A stretch of 64,000 nucleotides of DNA from an uncultured Sphingomonas sp. (GTDB lineage Bacteria > Pseudomonadota > Alphaproteobacteria > Sphingomonadales > Sphingomonadaceae): the NCBI RefSeq assembly GCF_913777625.1, contig NZ_CAJYTI010000013.1, positions 1 through 64,000 on the forward strand. Direction: 5' to 3'. The number at the start of each line of letters is the position of its first letter. Position 1 is the first letter of the stretch. A program made the position numbers and the translations under genes. The notes beneath the pieces were generated by a model, which saw only the letters and a program-made list of their open reading frames with translations, was not told where the DNA came from and searched no databases. Of this stretch, positions 28,458-38,537 are shown in pieces.

Positions 28458-30848
28458 TTATTTTGCCGCCAAGATTTCCTGAACCGCTTCTGCAAGTTGC
28501 TGCACAGAAAAAGGTTTCGGCAAAAAGGCAACATTGTCGAGATCGATCGAACGCCGCAATTGTTCCTCGGCATAGCCGGACATGAACAGGATCGGCAGAT
28601 CGGGCCAGCGCTCCCGGACCTTGCGTGCCATGCTCGGCCCGTCCATCACGGGCATTACCACGTCTGAGACGAGCAGGTCCGGCTTGTCCATTGTCTCGAT
28701 CGTTTCAAGCGCGACTTCGCCATTTTCGGCGGTGACCACCGAATAGCCCTGACGGCTGAGCGCGCGCTCGGCGATGGCGCGGACCATGTCCTCGTCCTCC
28801 ACGACGAGGATCGTGCCGGTGCCCCACAGATCCGCCGGCTTGTCCTTGGTGACCGGCAGCTTGGCGACCGTCGCCTCGGGCGCGGCGTGCACCGGCAGGT
28901 AGATGGTGAAGGCAGCGCCGGCGCCCGGCACATTCTCCGCGAAGATATAGCCGCCCGACTGCTTGATGATGCCATAGACGGTCGACAGACCCAGGCCCGT
29001 GCCCTTGCCCACTTCCTTGGTGGTGAAGAAGGGTTCCCAGATCTTGGGGAGGATCTCGGGCGGGATGCCGGTGCCCGTGTCGGAGATGCGCAGCGCGGTA
29101 TAGTCGCCCACCGGCAGCACATCGTCGTCCATCCGCCGGACCTCGGCGGCGGAGACCGCCAACGTCTCGATGGTCAGCGAGCCGCCGCCGCTCGGGTTCT
29201 TGCTCAGCATCGCATCGCGCGCGTTGACCGCGAGATTGACGACGACCTGCTCGAGCTGCCCAGGATCGGCGCGCACCGGCCCGAGGTTGCGGCCATGCTT
29301 GACGTCGAGCGACACCGTCTCGCCGAGCAGCCGCTTCAGCAGGTTGGAGACTTCCGAGATGATGTCCGGCAGCTGCAGCACCTGCGGACGCAGCGTCTGC
29401 TGGCGCGAAAAGGCGAGCAGCTGGCGGGTCAGGCTGGCGGCGCGGTTGGAATTGGCGCGGATCTGCTGGATATCGTCATAGTCGCTGTCGCCGGGCGAAT
29501 GGCGCATCAGCATCAGGTCGCAATGCCCGATGATCGCGGTGAGGATATTGTTGAAATCGTGCGCGACGCCGCCGGCGAGCTGGCCCACCGCCTGCATCTT
29601 GGTCGCCTGCGCGATCTGGCGCTTGAGCTTGCCCTCCTCGCCCGAATCCCGAAGGCTAAGCAGCACCGCCGCATCGCCGAGCCCGCGCGCGCCGGCGATG
29701 GTGATCGCCACCGGCTCTTCGGAGACATCCTTCAGGCGGACGGTGATCTCGAGCGACTGCGGCGCACCGCCGGCAAAACGGCGGACCGCGTCTGCCAGCG
29801 TGGCCTTGTCCTCGCGCACCACCAGATCGCCCGGATAGAGCGGCGGTGCCGCCGCGTTTACCCGCGCGGTGCGGACGAACGCATCGTTCATCATCAGGAA
29901 GCGGCCGTCGCGGTCGATCAGCGCGAGGCCGGTCGGCAGGATCGAGATCAGCGAGCGGACATGGTTGGAGGCGCTGCCGCCCAGCGCCGGGCTGGCGATC
30001 ACCGCCGGCTCCTCGTCGAGCAGCGCGACCAGCAGCGGCGCCTCGTCGCCTTCGAGGAACGGGATCTGCAGGACGCGCAGCGGCGTGCCCTCGATGCCCT
30101 CGCGCTCGAAGCGGACCTGGCCGATCGAATCGGTGATCAGCAGCCGGGCGAAATCGCGCCCATCGGCGATCGCATCGGCATTGCCGAGCGCGCGGTGGCG
30201 GAACACGCGATTGGCCGAGCGAATACGGCCGTCCGGGGCAACGAGCACCACCATCACCCCGGCGCCGCCCAGCCGGTCGCCGGTCTGGCCGGCGAGCAGC
30301 CCCTGCACCTGCACCGCGAGATCCAGCGCGTGGATGCCGATGAAGCGCCATACCAGCGACTCGTCGCCGACCCGTGCAACCCGCACCGCCACCTGGGCAC
30401 CGAACACCTGGACGTCGCCGCAGCGGCTTTCGCCATCGCGCCAGGCCGAGCGGGCACAGGCGCCGAGCACCCGCTCCCCCTCTTCGCCGATCGGCAGGTT
30501 GGGCGGCGTGGGCCATCCGCCGAACAATGCTTCGTAGCGCGGATTGGCGCAGACCAGCCGGCCACTCCGATCGGTGACCGCCAGCGCATCGTCGCTGGCC
30601 GATGCAAGTGCATGGGCGATCGCCCAGTCGGTGTAGCGCTCCACCGTCATCGGCGCGCGGAACAGCCGGGCGCTGGCGAGCATCAGCCCGGCGGCCATCA
30701 CGGCCGCGCCGAGGAAGCCGGCAGCGACGGTACGGTCGTTGATGCTCAGCAGGATGACGCCGGCGGCGGCAACGCCGGTGACGACCACTGCCGCGAACGG
30801 CAATAGCAGCGAAGGCTTTGGCAGTTCGGCATCGGGCAGACTGGCCAT
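28458..30848 (-). CDS. cckA: Hybrid histidine kinase CckA
   Basis: CckA is the cell-cycle hybrid kinase of alphaproteobacteria that feeds the ChpT-CtrA phosphorelay. The 796-residue protein has two N-terminal membrane segments (about 15-32 and 42-60), PAS-type sensor domains, a HisKA domain with H430 in [14 protein letters not shown], an ATPase domain ([26 protein letters not shown]) and a C-terminal receiver with D729 in [13 protein letters not shown]. The [18 protein letters not shown] stretch and [19 protein letters not shown] are very close to known CckA. It is upstream of a stand-alone receiver and 54 bp downstream of the DUF2062 gene. Confidence 0.93.
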   Translation of the reverse strand: MASLPDAELPKPSLLLPFAAVVVTGVAAAGVILLSINDRTVAAGFLGAAVMAAGLMLASARLFRAPMTVERYTDWAIAHALASASDDALAVTDRSGRLVCANPRYEALFGGWPTPPNLPIGEEGERVLGACARSAWRDGESRCGDVQVFGAQVAVRVARVGDESLVWRFIGIHALDLAVQVQGLLAGQTGDRLGGAGVMVVLVAPDGRIRSANRVFRHRALGNADAIADGRDFARLLITDSIGQVRFEREGIEGTPLRVLQIPFLEGDEAPLLVALLDEEPAVIASPALGGSASNHVRSLISILPTGLALIDRDGRFLMMNDAFVRTARVNAAAPPLYPGDLVVREDKATLADAVRRFAGGAPQSLEITVRLKDVSEEPVAITIAGARGLGDAAVLLSLRDSGEEGKLKRQIAQATKMQAVGQLAGGVAHDFNNILTAIIGHCDLMLMRHSPGDSDYDDIQQIRANSNRAASLTRQLLAFSRQQTLRPQVLQLPDIISEVSNLLKRLLGETVSLDVKHGRNLGPVRADPGQLEQVVVNLAVNARDAMLSKNPSGGGSLTIETLAVSAAEVRRMDDDVLPVGDYTALRISDTGTGIPPEILPKIWEPFFTTKEVGKGTGLGLSTVYGIIKQSGGYIFAENVPGAGAAFTIYLPVHAAPEATVAKLPVTKDKPADLWGTGTILVVEDEDMVRAIAERALSRQGYSVVTAENGEVALETIETMDKPDLLVSDVVMPVMDGPSMARKVRERWPDLPILFMSGYAEEQLRRSIDLDNVAFLPKPFSVQQLAEAVQEILAAK

Positions 30849-30902
30849 GGTTCACCGTTGTTCGGTCACAGCGCCAGCGTCAAGCGGCGATGTCGCCGAA
30901 GT

Positions 30903-31439
30903 TCAGCCCAAACGGGCGCGCAATCGACGCCTGCGTTTCGCCAGAATCCACCAGCGCCACGCAACCGCGCTGCCGAAATAGCCAAGAACTGCCAGCCCCA
31001 GTGCAAGGACCAGCAACCCGGTCAGCGTTGCCGGACCTGCCTCGTGGAGCAGCCAGTCGAGCCATCCGGGCGCCTCCCCGGCCAGCACTTCGCTGGCGAC
31101 GCGCGGCCCGAGGATCCAGCTGCCGACCCAGTAGGCGGCGACCCAGAGCGGCGGCGTCGTGAAGGGATTGGTGAGGAAGGTGGTTGCAGCAGCTGCGGGG
31201 ATGTTGGCGCGCAGCGGCAGTGCCAGCAACGCCGAGGCGGGGATCTGCCCCATCGGCACCAGGATGCCGGTGAGCATCCCCAAGGCCACGCCGCGCGGCA
31301 CCGACCGACGGGTGAACCGCCACAAGGACGCGTGCATCACGCGTCCGGCGACCGGCTTCAGCAAGCGATGGGTCTCGATCGATTCACGGCTCGGGATCGC
31401 CTTGTCGGCCAGGCGACGCAGGCGACCGGGCCGCGCCAT
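30903..31439 (-). CDS. DUF2062 membrane protein
   Basis: The 178-residue product has the DUF2062 pattern: a short basic N-terminus, then RGVALGMLTGILVPMGQI, followed by membrane helices that include PFTTPPLWVAAYWVGSWILG and a C-terminal segment near LTGLLVLALGLAVLGYF, ending in a basic tail (AKRRRRLRARLG). The family is of unknown function. The start at MARPGRLRRL lies one base after the smpB stop, so the two are translationally linked; a longer upstream reading would overlap smpB and is unlikely. Confidence 0.85.
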   Translation of the reverse strand: MARPGRLRRLADKAIPSRESIETHRLLKPVAGRVMHASLWRFTRRSVPRGVALGMLTGILVPMGQIPASALLALPLRANIPAAAATTFLTNPFTTPPLWVAAYWVGSWILGPRVASEVLAGEAPGWLDWLLHEAGPATLTGLLVLALGLAVLGYFGSAVAWRWWILAKRRRRLRARLG

Positions 31440-31440
31440 C

Positions 31441-31923
31441 TCAGCCGCGGTCCCGAAGGATGCGCGACTGTTCGCGCTTCCAGTCGCGTTCCTTGATGGT
31501 TTCGCGCTTGTCATGCGTCTTCTTGCCCTTCGCCAGCGCCAGTTCGACCTTCGCCCGCCCCTTGCTGTTAAAATAAACCGACAGCGGGACCAGCGTCATG
31601 CCCTCGCGGGCCACGGCGCCGTGAAGCTTGTTTATCTGGCGCTCGTGAAGGAGCAATTTACGCGGTCGCTTGGGCTCGTGGTTGAAGCGGTTGCCGTGGC
31701 TGAACTCGGGGATGTTGGCGTTGACCAGCCAGACCGCGTCGTTCTTGATCTCGGCATAGGCCTCGGCGATCGAGCCTTCGCCGAAGCGCAGCGACTTCAC
31801 CTCGGTACCGCTCAGCACGAGGCCGGCTTCGTAGGTCTGCTCGATGAAATAGTCGAACCGCGCGCGCCGGTTTTCGGCGACGGTCTTTACCTTGTCGAAT
31901 TCCTGGGGACGTGGACGGGCCAT
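31441..31923 (-). CDS. smpB: SsrA-binding protein SmpB
   Basis: SmpB binds tmRNA and delivers it to ribosomes stalled on broken mRNAs. The 160-residue protein shows the family core: [48 protein letters not shown] and the basic C-terminal tail ([20 protein letters not shown]) that enters the ribosomal A site. The tmRNA gene is not in this window. It lies 67 bp downstream of dapA on the same strand, an order common in alphaproteobacteria. Confidence 0.97.
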   Translation of the reverse strand: MARPRPQEFDKVKTVAENRRARFDYFIEQTYEAGLVLSGTEVKSLRFGEGSIAEAYAEIKNDAVWLVNANIPEFSHGNRFNHEPKRPRKLLLHERQINKLHGAVAREGMTLVPLSVYFNSKGRAKVELALAKGKKTHDKRETIKERDWKREQSRILRDRG

Positions 31924-31990
31924 AAGACCGCGCGATGTAGGGATTGTGAGGCCGGAGCGCCAGCCGTTTGTTGGCGCCCCGGTCCGTTCG

Positions 31991-32872
31991 TCAGCGCAGG
32001 CCGGCGAATTCCAGCGCAGCGTCGACCGCCTTGCAGCTCGCCTCGCCCGCTTCCGTCATCGGCAGGCGGAGTGCCTGCGGGAAGCCGGGGCGGACGCGGC
32101 CCATCGCATACTTCACCGGTCCCGGCGACGCATCGGTGAACATCGCGATGTGGAGGGGATAGAGCGTGTCGTGCAGTTCCAGCGCCTTGATCGTGTCGCC
32201 CGCCGCCCAGGCGGCCTGGAACTCGGCGCAGAGCTTGGGCGCGACGTTCGCCGTCACCGAGACGCAGCCGACGCCGCCCATCGCGTTGAAGGCGAGCGCG
32301 GTTTCGTCATTGCCCGAAAGCTGGACGAAGCCGGTGCCGCAGCCCGCCCGCTGCTCGGAGACGCGGCTGAGGCTGCCGGTCGCATCCTTCACCCCGACGA
32401 ACGTTTCCGGGAACGCCTGGACGATCCGCGCCATGGTTGCGGGCTGGATATCGGTCACGGTACGGCCGGGGACATTGTAGAGCACGATCGGCAGGTCGGT
32501 CGCCTCGGCGACGGCGGCGAAGTGGCGGAAAATGCCTTCCTGGCTCGGACGATTGTAATAGGGCGGCACCATCAGCGCGGCATCGGCACCGGCGTCCTTC
32601 GCGGCGTGCACATTGTCGATCGCCACCTTGGTGTCGTTCGACCCCGCACCGGCCAGAATCTTCACCCGGCCTTTCGCCTGATCGGCGCACACCCGCACGA
32701 TGTGGAAATGCTCGTCCTTGGGCATGGTCGCCGCCTCGCCGGTGGTGCCGCAGGGCACCAGCGCCGACGAGCCTTCGCCGATCTGCCATTCGACGAGCGC
32801 GCGGAAATCCTCCTCCGCGAACGCGCCGCTGTGGAACGGCGTCACGAGCGCAGGGATCGATCCAGAAAACAT
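31991..32872 (-). CDS. dapA: 4-hydroxy-tetrahydrodipicolinate synthase
   Basis: DapA condenses pyruvate with aspartate semialdehyde in the first committed step of lysine and diaminopimelate synthesis. The 293-residue TIM-barrel protein has the pyruvate-binding GTTGEAAT (about 42-49), Y132 in LYNVPGRT, the Schiff-base lysine K162 in VGVKDATG and the substrate motif [10 protein letters not shown]. Length is normal. It is divergent from slt across 62 bp, where both promoters must lie, and upstream of smpB. Confidence 0.97.
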   Translation of the reverse strand: MFSGSIPALVTPFHSGAFAEEDFRALVEWQIGEGSSALVPCGTTGEAATMPKDEHFHIVRVCADQAKGRVKILAGAGSNDTKVAIDNVHAAKDAGADAALMVPPYYNRPSQEGIFRHFAAVAEATDLPIVLYNVPGRTVTDIQPATMARIVQAFPETFVGVKDATGSLSRVSEQRAGCGTGFVQLSGNDETALAFNAMGGVGCVSVTANVAPKLCAEFQAAWAAGDTIKALELHDTLYPLHIAMFTDASPGPVKYAMGRVRPGFPQALRLPMTEAGEASCKAVDAALEFAGLR

Positions 32873-32934
32873 CGCGCGGAATCATCCTCTTTTTCGGTAG
32901 AAACGGGCTGGCAGATACGGCGCGATCTCCTATC

Positions 32935-34935
32935 ATGTCCAGCATGGTCGGTACGGTACTCAAAGGCGCGTTGTTGTTCGCCAGTGTTTCGGGACTGGCG
33001 GCCTCCTCGCAGGTGACCCCTGCGATGCTGGCTGCCCTGGCAAACGGCTTCGTGCCGCAGGCGCAGGCGCAATATGATCCGGTCAGCACCGCGCTGGTCG
33101 ACTGGAAGCGCCTCCAGCAATCCGACAACTACCCCTTTGCCGACTACGCCAATTTCCTGCTCGCCCATCCCGGCTGGCCCGGGGAAAAGAGTCGACGCGC
33201 GGCTGCCGAGACGGTTCTCGACAGTGGCGCGAGCATGCCCGACCTTGCGATCCGCTTCTTCACCCGTTTCCCGCCGATCACCCCGGCCGGACGTCTTCGC
33301 TACGCGGAGGCGCTTGCCGCCACGGGACGCCGCGCCGAGGCCGAGGACCAGGCGCGCCGCGCCTGGCGTGCCGGCATGCTCCGCGGCGCCGACGAAAGCC
33401 GGCTGCTCGCCAGCTTCGGCAGCGCGCTCCGCCCGATGGATCACGATGCGCGCGAGGACATGCTGCTGTGGCAGGGCGCGACCAGCATCGCGACGCGCCA
33501 GCTCGCCTATACCTCGCCCGAGCGCCGCCCGGTGTTCGACGCGCGGATCGCCTATCGGACCAACGCTGTGGATGCCGCGACGCGTGCGAGCTTTGCCGAG
33601 CCGCGCGGACAGGCGGACCCGGGCTATATCGCCGATCGCGCGCGCTGGCTGCGCGAGAACGGCCAGACCCCGGCGATGCGCGCCTATCTGGCCCAGCCCC
33701 GGCGGCTGACCGGCTATCCCGGCGATCTCGAGAAATGGTATGAAGTGCTGCTCACCGCCGCGCGCGGTGCGGCGGCGGACGGCCAGTACGACCTCGCCTA
33801 TCGCATCGCCTCGCAGGTGGACGACGGGGTGCCGCCGGGCACCGATCTCAGCGACATGTCGCTCGGCATCCGCGACGACTATACCAGCCTCACCTGGCTG
33901 GCAGGGACCGTCGCCCTCAACACGCTCAATCGTCCCGCCGATGCGGTCGGCATGTTCGATCGCTATGGTCGCGGTTCCAAGACGCCGCAGACCCAGTCCA
34001 AGGGCCTGTACTGGGCGGGCCGCGCCGCCGAGGCCGCCGGAAATCGCGCCCTGGCGCAAAATTATTATGCCCGGGCCGGCGGCTATCCGGACCTGTTCTA
34101 CGGCCAGCTCGCGGCCGAGCGGAGCGGTGTGCCGCTCAAGGGTCCGCCCGATCTGAGCGGCAAGACCGCCGCGCCGGCCGTGCGCAGCGCCTTCTACGCC
34201 CGCGAGACGGTGCGCGCCGCACAGCTGCTCGGGCAGATGGGCAACCGGCTGGACCAGAGCCAGTTCCTCCGCCAGATCGCCCAGGACGCGACCACCGACG
34301 ACGACCATCTCCTCGCCGCCGAGCTGAGCCGCACGCTCGGGCGGCCGGACCTGGGGGTGATGGTCGGCCGCAGCGCACTCCAGAACGGCCTCTCCTCCTA
34401 CACCGCCGCCGGCTATCCATCGGTGAAGATCCCCGAGGGCCAGCGCGATTACTGGACGATCATCCACGCCATTGCGCGGCAGGAAAGCCAGTTCAACCGC
34501 GACGCGGTGAGCCATGCCGGCGCGCGCGGGCTGATGCAACTGATGCCGGGCACAGCCCGCGAAATCGCCTCGAAGCTCGGCATGAGCTACGACCCCGGCG
34601 CGCTCAACGCCGATACCGACTATAACATCCAGCTCGGCTCCAGCTATTTCCAGAAGCTGCTGGAACGCTATGGCAACAGCTATCCGCTGGCGGTTGCGGC
34701 GTACAATGCGGGCCCGGGCAATGTGAACAAGTGGCTCGCGGCCTATGGCGATCCGCGGATGCCGGGCGGCGACATGGTCCGCTGGATCGAGCAGATCCCG
34801 ATCTTCGAGACCAAGAACTATGTGCAGCGCGTGCTGGAGAATGCGGTGGTCTACGACCTGCTGAACCCCGCCCATGCCCGCAGCGCCGGCCCGGCCAATC
34901 TCAGCTGGTATCTGGGCAAGCGCCAGCCGGGCTGA
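32935..34935 (+). CDS. slt: Soluble lytic transglycosylase
   Basis: This periplasmic enzyme cleaves peptidoglycan glycan strands to 1,6-anhydro products. The 666-residue protein has a signal peptide ending near AQAQ, a long superhelical alpha-domain of repeat-like helices (about 45-490) and a C-terminal SLT domain. That domain has the catalytic glutamate E517 in IARQESQFN, then GARGLMQLMPGTA and AVAAYNAGPGN. The start MSSMVGTV was chosen; ATG at 32944 would also give a signal peptide. greB follows 15 bp later. Confidence 0.95.
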   Translation: MSSMVGTVLKGALLFASVSGLAASSQVTPAMLAALANGFVPQAQAQYDPVSTALVDWKRLQQSDNYPFADYANFLLAHPGWPGEKSRRAAAETVLDSGASMPDLAIRFFTRFPPITPAGRLRYAEALAATGRRAEAEDQARRAWRAGMLRGADESRLLASFGSALRPMDHDAREDMLLWQGATSIATRQLAYTSPERRPVFDARIAYRTNAVDAATRASFAEPRGQADPGYIADRARWLRENGQTPAMRAYLAQPRRLTGYPGDLEKWYEVLLTAARGAAADGQYDLAYRIASQVDDGVPPGTDLSDMSLGIRDDYTSLTWLAGTVALNTLNRPADAVGMFDRYGRGSKTPQTQSKGLYWAGRAAEAAGNRALAQNYYARAGGYPDLFYGQLAAERSGVPLKGPPDLSGKTAAPAVRSAFYARETVRAAQLLGQMGNRLDQSQFLRQIAQDATTDDDHLLAAELSRTLGRPDLGVMVGRSALQNGLSSYTAAGYPSVKIPEGQRDYWTIIHAIARQESQFNRDAVSHAGARGLMQLMPGTAREIASKLGMSYDPGALNADTDYNIQLGSSYFQKLLERYGNSYPLAVAAYNAGPGNVNKWLAAYGDPRMPGGDMVRWIEQIPIFETKNYVQRVLENAVVYDLLNPAHARSAGPANLSWYLGKRQPG

Positions 34936-34950
34936 TAGCGCGGGCATCCC

Positions 34951-35430
34951 ATGTCCGATCGCCCCAACTACATCACTCCCGCCGGCTATGCCGCGCTCAA
35001 GGCCGAATATGACCAGCTGTTCGGCACCGAACGGCCGAAGCTGGTCGACACCATCTCCTGGGCTGCCGGCAATGGCGATCGCTCCGAGAATGGCGACTAT
35101 ATCTATGGCCGCAAGCGGTTGCGCGAGATCGACCGGCGGCTGGGCTTCCTGGCCAAGCGGATGAAGGCGGCCAAGGTCGTCGATCCGACGCGTCAGGAGG
35201 ATCGCAGCGGCGTGTTCTTCGGCGCGACCGTGACCATCGCCGACGAGGACGACCATCACCGCACGCTCACCCTGGTCGGCGACGACGAGGCGGATGCCGG
35301 CAAGGGGCTGGTCGGCTGGAACGCGCCGCTCGCCCGCGCCTTGCGCGGCGCCCGGGTCGGCGACCTGCGCCGGGTGAGCCTGCCCGCCGGCGAGCGCGAA
35401 TATGAAGTGATGGCCATCACCTACCCCTGA
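34951..35430 (+). CDS. greB: Transcription elongation factor GreB
   Basis: Gre factors insert a coiled coil into the secondary channel of RNA polymerase and stimulate cleavage of backtracked RNA. The 159-residue protein has the N-terminal helical hairpin with the acidic tip residues in NGDRSENGDYIYG and the KRLREIDRRLGFL segment typical of GreB, followed by the C-terminal FKBP-like domain (RVGDLRRVSLPAG). It probably shares a transcript with slt. GreA would have a different tip context, so GreB is preferred. Confidence 0.93.
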   Translation: MSDRPNYITPAGYAALKAEYDQLFGTERPKLVDTISWAAGNGDRSENGDYIYGRKRLREIDRRLGFLAKRMKAAKVVDPTRQEDRSGVFFGATVTIADEDDHHRTLTLVGDDEADAGKGLVGWNAPLARALRGARVGDLRRVSLPAGEREYEVMAITYP

Positions 35431-35545
35431 CGCGGCGGGGACTGCCCGGGCTGCGGCGAACCGTTCCGCTTCCCCGATGCCGTTCTGTGCCATACTGCTA
35501 CAGATGCAGGCGGCCCGGCTGATCGGGCGTGTACAAAGGGAGCGT

Positions 35546-35824
35546 ATGGCGCAGCAACGAATCCTGGTTTCGGGACGGGTACAGGGGGTCGGCTATCGCG
35601 ACTGGGTGGTGCGGACCGCGCAGCGCGGCGGCCTCACCGGCTGGGTGCGCAACCTGCGCGACGGCCGTGTCGAGATCCTCGCAGCGGGCGACGATACGGC
35701 GCTGGGCCTCTTCGTGGAGGCGTGCCGCGAAGGCCCGCCGCTCGCCCGGGTCGAGCATGTCGAAAGCCAGGCGGTGCCCGAGGACAAGGCGCACAAGGGC
35801 TTCACCAAGCGCTTCACCGCCTGA
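35546..35824 (+). CDS. acyP: Acylphosphatase
   Basis: A small enzyme that hydrolyses acyl phosphates. The 92-residue protein has the signature VSGRVQGVGYRDWV with the phosphate-binding R18, and GWVRNLRDG with the catalytic N36, plus the family ending HKGFTKRF. The ATG at 35546 follows a GGGAG ribosome-binding site and gives the standard length; upstream in-frame codons extend it without domain support. It converges with the next gene across 14 bp. Confidence 0.95.
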   Translation: MAQQRILVSGRVQGVGYRDWVVRTAQRGGLTGWVRNLRDGRVEILAAGDDTALGLFVEACREGPPLARVEHVESQAVPEDKAHKGFTKRFTA

Positions 35825-35838
35825 GCCACGCCTGTCGG

Positions 35839-36501
35839 TCAGGGCTCCACCAGCGCCGTGCAGTCGCCACCCAGTTGCTGGCCGAACATCGGGCTGACCG
35901 TACCCAGTTCGTCGGCAGGCGCCTTGCCGATCTGGTACCGCACGGTGTGGCCGTCGCCGGCGTCCGCCTCGACGATCCAGGCCGCGCGTCCCCCCACCTC
36001 GGCGGTCCCCACGACCTTGAGGTGGAAGCGGCCAAGCCCCTTGTCATACTGGTAATAAGGAAGTTCGTAGGCGCCGCCATCGGCAAGTGGCAGCGCAGCG
36101 AATGTCAGCCCCCAGAGATTGCCGTCCCACACCGCATCGGGCGCGGGAATGCGCGACGGCACCTGCCCGGCCTTGGTCGTTTCGATGAAGGCGCTGTCGT
36201 AGCGGACGCGGACATGCTCCGCGCCGTTGCGGCGACTATCCATCGCGAGCGGGCGCAGGTCGCTCCGGCGCAGCACGAAATGGTCGCGCATGTCGAAGCG
36301 ACCGTCGCCGACCCGCTGGTGGACGATGACGTCCCACACCGATACGCCGCCCTCGCTGGCGGCGCGCACCCGCTGCCAAGTCTGGCCGATCGGCTTGCCC
36401 TCGCGCGTCAGCGTGTAGCAGGCATCGCCCGCCCGCAGCCTCGTGCCATCGGGCATGGCGCGCTCCGGCAAGGCCAGCGCCACCAGCATCAGTTCGAGCA
36501 T
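35839..36501 (-). CDS. Conserved hypothetical protein, possibly exported
   Basis: I cannot name this 220-residue protein with certainty. The N-terminus (MLELMLVALALPERAM) could be a short signal peptide. The rest is predicted to be beta-rich, with sequences such as CYTLTREGKPIGQTW, RDHFVLRRSDLRPLAMDSR and GDGHTVRYQIGKAP that recall DUF3108-like outer-envelope proteins measuring or binding a ligand. There is no catalytic motif that I recognise. It is transcribed alone, convergent with acyP, and lies downstream of the ettA terminator region. Confidence 0.7.
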   Translation of the reverse strand: MLELMLVALALPERAMPDGTRLRAGDACYTLTREGKPIGQTWQRVRAASEGGVSVWDVIVHQRVGDGRFDMRDHFVLRRSDLRPLAMDSRRNGAEHVRVRYDSAFIETTKAGQVPSRIPAPDAVWDGNLWGLTFAALPLADGGAYELPYYQYDKGLGRFHLKVVGTAEVGGRAAWIVEADAGDGHTVRYQIGKAPADELGTVSPMFGQQLGGDCTALVEP

Positions 36502-36559
36502 CGCGCCTCTCTCCCTCTTGAAGAAGAGTCCGTATTACATCAACAATACACCTATGACA

Positions 36560-36598
36560 AACGAAAGGCCGGGGGCGCCTGCGGCGCCACCCGGCCTT
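36560..36598 (-). terminator. Terminator downstream of ettA
   Basis: On the minus strand, directly after the ettA stop, a long GC-rich stem (AAGGCCGGG, a mismatch, GGCGCC, loop GCA, then the complementary arm) is followed by the T-rich TCGTTTGTC. This is a convincing intrinsic terminator for ettA. Confidence 0.75.
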
Positions 36599-36604
36599 CC
36601 TCGT

Positions 36605-38284
36605 TCAGCGCGTCAGCTTCTTGTAGGCCAGCGCGGTAGGACGATCGGCGGCGTCGCCCAGGCGGCGGCGCTTGTCTTCCTCATAGGCTTCGAAGTTGCC
36701 TTCGAACCATTCGACATGGCTGTTGCCTTCGAAGGCGAGGATGTGCGTGGCGAGACGATCGAGGAAGAAACGATCGTGGCTGATCACCACGGCGCAGCCC
36801 GCGAAATTCTCGATCGCCTCTTCCAGCGCGCCCAGCGTTTCCACGTCGAGATCGTTGGTCGGTTCGTCGAGCAGCAGCACGTTGCCGCCGCGCTTGAGCA
36901 TCTTGGCGATGTTGACGCGGTTGCGCTCACCGCCCGAGAGCTTGCCGACGATCTTCTGCTGATCCGCGCCCTTGAAGTTGAACGCACCAACATAGGCGCG
37001 CGTCGACTGATCGTGGCCGTTGATCTTCATGTAGTCGAGACCGTCGGAGATTTCCTGCCAGACGTTCTTGCTGTCGTCGAGGTGATCGCGGCTCTGGTCG
37101 ACATAGCCGAGGCGCACGGTCGAGCCGATGTCGATCTCGCCCGAATCCGGGGTTTCCTGGCCGGTGAGCAGCTTGAACAGCGTCGACTTGCCCGCGCCGT
37201 TCGGCCCGATGACGCCTACGATGCCGCCCGGCGGCAGCATGAACGAGAGATTCTCGAACAGAAGCTTGTCGCCATAGGCCTTGGAGATGTTCTTGGCCTC
37301 GATCACCTTGCCGCCCAGGCGCTCGGGCACCTGGATGACGATCTGGGCCTTGCCCGGCGTGCGGTTTTCCTGGCTGGCGACGAGCTGCTCGAACTTGGCG
37401 ATACGCGCCTTCGACTTGGTCTGGCGGGCCTTGGCGCCCTGCCGGATCCACTCGAGCTCGTCCTTGATCGCCTTCTGGCGGCCGGTGGCCTCGCGGTCTT
37501 CCTGTTCGAGGCGCTTGGCCTTCTTTTCCAGGTAGGTCGAGTAGTTGCCCTCGTACGGGAAGTACTTGCCGCGGTCGATTTCGAGGATCCAGCCCACCAC
37601 ATTGTCGAGGAAGTAGCGGTCGTGGGTGATCATCAGCACCGCGCCGGCATATTCCTTGAGGTGGTTTTCCAGCCAGTTGACGCTTTCGGCGTCGAGATGG
37701 TTGGTCGGCTCGTCGAGCAGCAGGATCGACGGCTTCTGGATCAGCAGGCGGGTGAGCGCGATGCGGCGCTTTTCACCGCCCGAGAGGTTCTCGACCGGCC
37801 AGTCCGACGGCGGGCAGCGCAGCGCTTCCATCGCGATCTCAAGCTGGTTGTCGAGGCTCCAGCCGTCGACCGCGTCGATCTTGGCCTGGAGATCGCCCAT
37901 CTCTTCCATCAGCGCGTCGAAATCGGTGTCGTCTTTGGGATCGCCCATCTCGGCCGAAATGGCGTTGAAGCGATCGACCATGTCCGCCACTTCGCGCGCG
38001 CCGTCCTTGACGTTTTCGAGCACGGTCTTGGTCGGATCGAGCTGCGGCTCCTGCGGCAGATAGCCGACGGTGATGTTCTCGCCCGGCCAGGCCTCGCCGG
38101 CGAAATCCTTGTCGATGCCCGCCATGATCTTCATGAGCGTCGACTTGCCGGCGCCGTTCGGACCGACGATGCCGATCTTGGCGCCCTGGTAGAATTGCAG
38201 GTTGATGTTGTTGAGCACCGGCTTGGGGGCGCCGGGGAAGGTCTTGGTCATGTCCTTCATGACGAAGGCGTACTGCGCAGCCAC
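36605..38284 (-). CDS. ettA: Energy-dependent translational throttle protein EttA (ABC-F)
   Basis: EttA is a ribosome-bound ABC-F ATPase that gates entry into the elongation cycle according to cellular energy. The 559-residue protein has two ATPase domains, each with Walker A GPNGAGKST and an LSGGE(K/R)R(N/R) signature, the linker/P-site tRNA interaction region (about 240-300, rich in K, R and E) and no membrane segments. The beginning (YAFVMKDMTKTFPGAPKP) is characteristic of EttA. Translation most likely starts at GTG 38284; upstream in-frame sequence is not protein-like. It has its own terminator. Confidence 0.95.
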   Translation of the reverse strand: MAAQYAFVMKDMTKTFPGAPKPVLNNINLQFYQGAKIGIVGPNGAGKSTLMKIMAGIDKDFAGEAWPGENITVGYLPQEPQLDPTKTVLENVKDGAREVADMVDRFNAISAEMGDPKDDTDFDALMEEMGDLQAKIDAVDGWSLDNQLEIAMEALRCPPSDWPVENLSGGEKRRIALTRLLIQKPSILLLDEPTNHLDAESVNWLENHLKEYAGAVLMITHDRYFLDNVVGWILEIDRGKYFPYEGNYSTYLEKKAKRLEQEDREATGRQKAIKDELEWIRQGAKARQTKSKARIAKFEQLVASQENRTPGKAQIVIQVPERLGGKVIEAKNISKAYGDKLLFENLSFMLPPGGIVGVIGPNGAGKSTLFKLLTGQETPDSGEIDIGSTVRLGYVDQSRDHLDDSKNVWQEISDGLDYMKINGHDQSTRAYVGAFNFKGADQQKIVGKLSGGERNRVNIAKMLKRGGNVLLLDEPTNDLDVETLGALEEAIENFAGCAVVISHDRFFLDRLATHILAFEGNSHVEWFEGNFEAYEEDKRRRLGDAADRPTALAYKKLTR

Positions 38285-38369
38285 GGTGGCGGATCTCCGT
38301 TGCGAAATTCTGGATGCTGGAAAGACGCGTGGCATGTAGCGATGCGGGCCCGGCTTGGCAACGCGGCTA

Positions 38370-38478
38370 TAGCCCCTCCCCTTTAGGGGAGGGGTTGGGG
38401 CGGAGCTGTGTCTCACCGAGACCAACTTCCTGTCTGGAATCCCTCCACCCCAACCCCTCCTCCATGGAGGAGGGGCTA
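38370..38478. repeat. 109-bp inverted-repeat element upstream of the M28 peptidase
   Basis: Outer arms TAGCCCCTCC (38370-38379) and GGAGGGGCTA (38469-38478) enclose two hairpins. CCCCTCCCC pairs with GGGGAGGGG (38373-38394), and CCCCTCCTCC with GGAGGAGGGG (38454-38475). An internal GGGGTTGGGG/CCCCAACCCC pair is also present. It lies between the divergent ettA and M28 peptidase genes and resembles dispersed REP-type repeats; a role in either promoter is not evident. Confidence 0.8.
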
Positions 38479-38537
38479 AGTAACGGGAACGCCTCTTCCC
38501 CATTGCAATCGGTCCGTCCCTGGTTAGCATCCGCAGC

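Noticed and set aside
32842..35493. Long minus-strand open frame opposite slt and greB
   Set aside because: No signal peptide, domain or ribosome-binding site; both Slt and GreB on the plus strand have full motifs.
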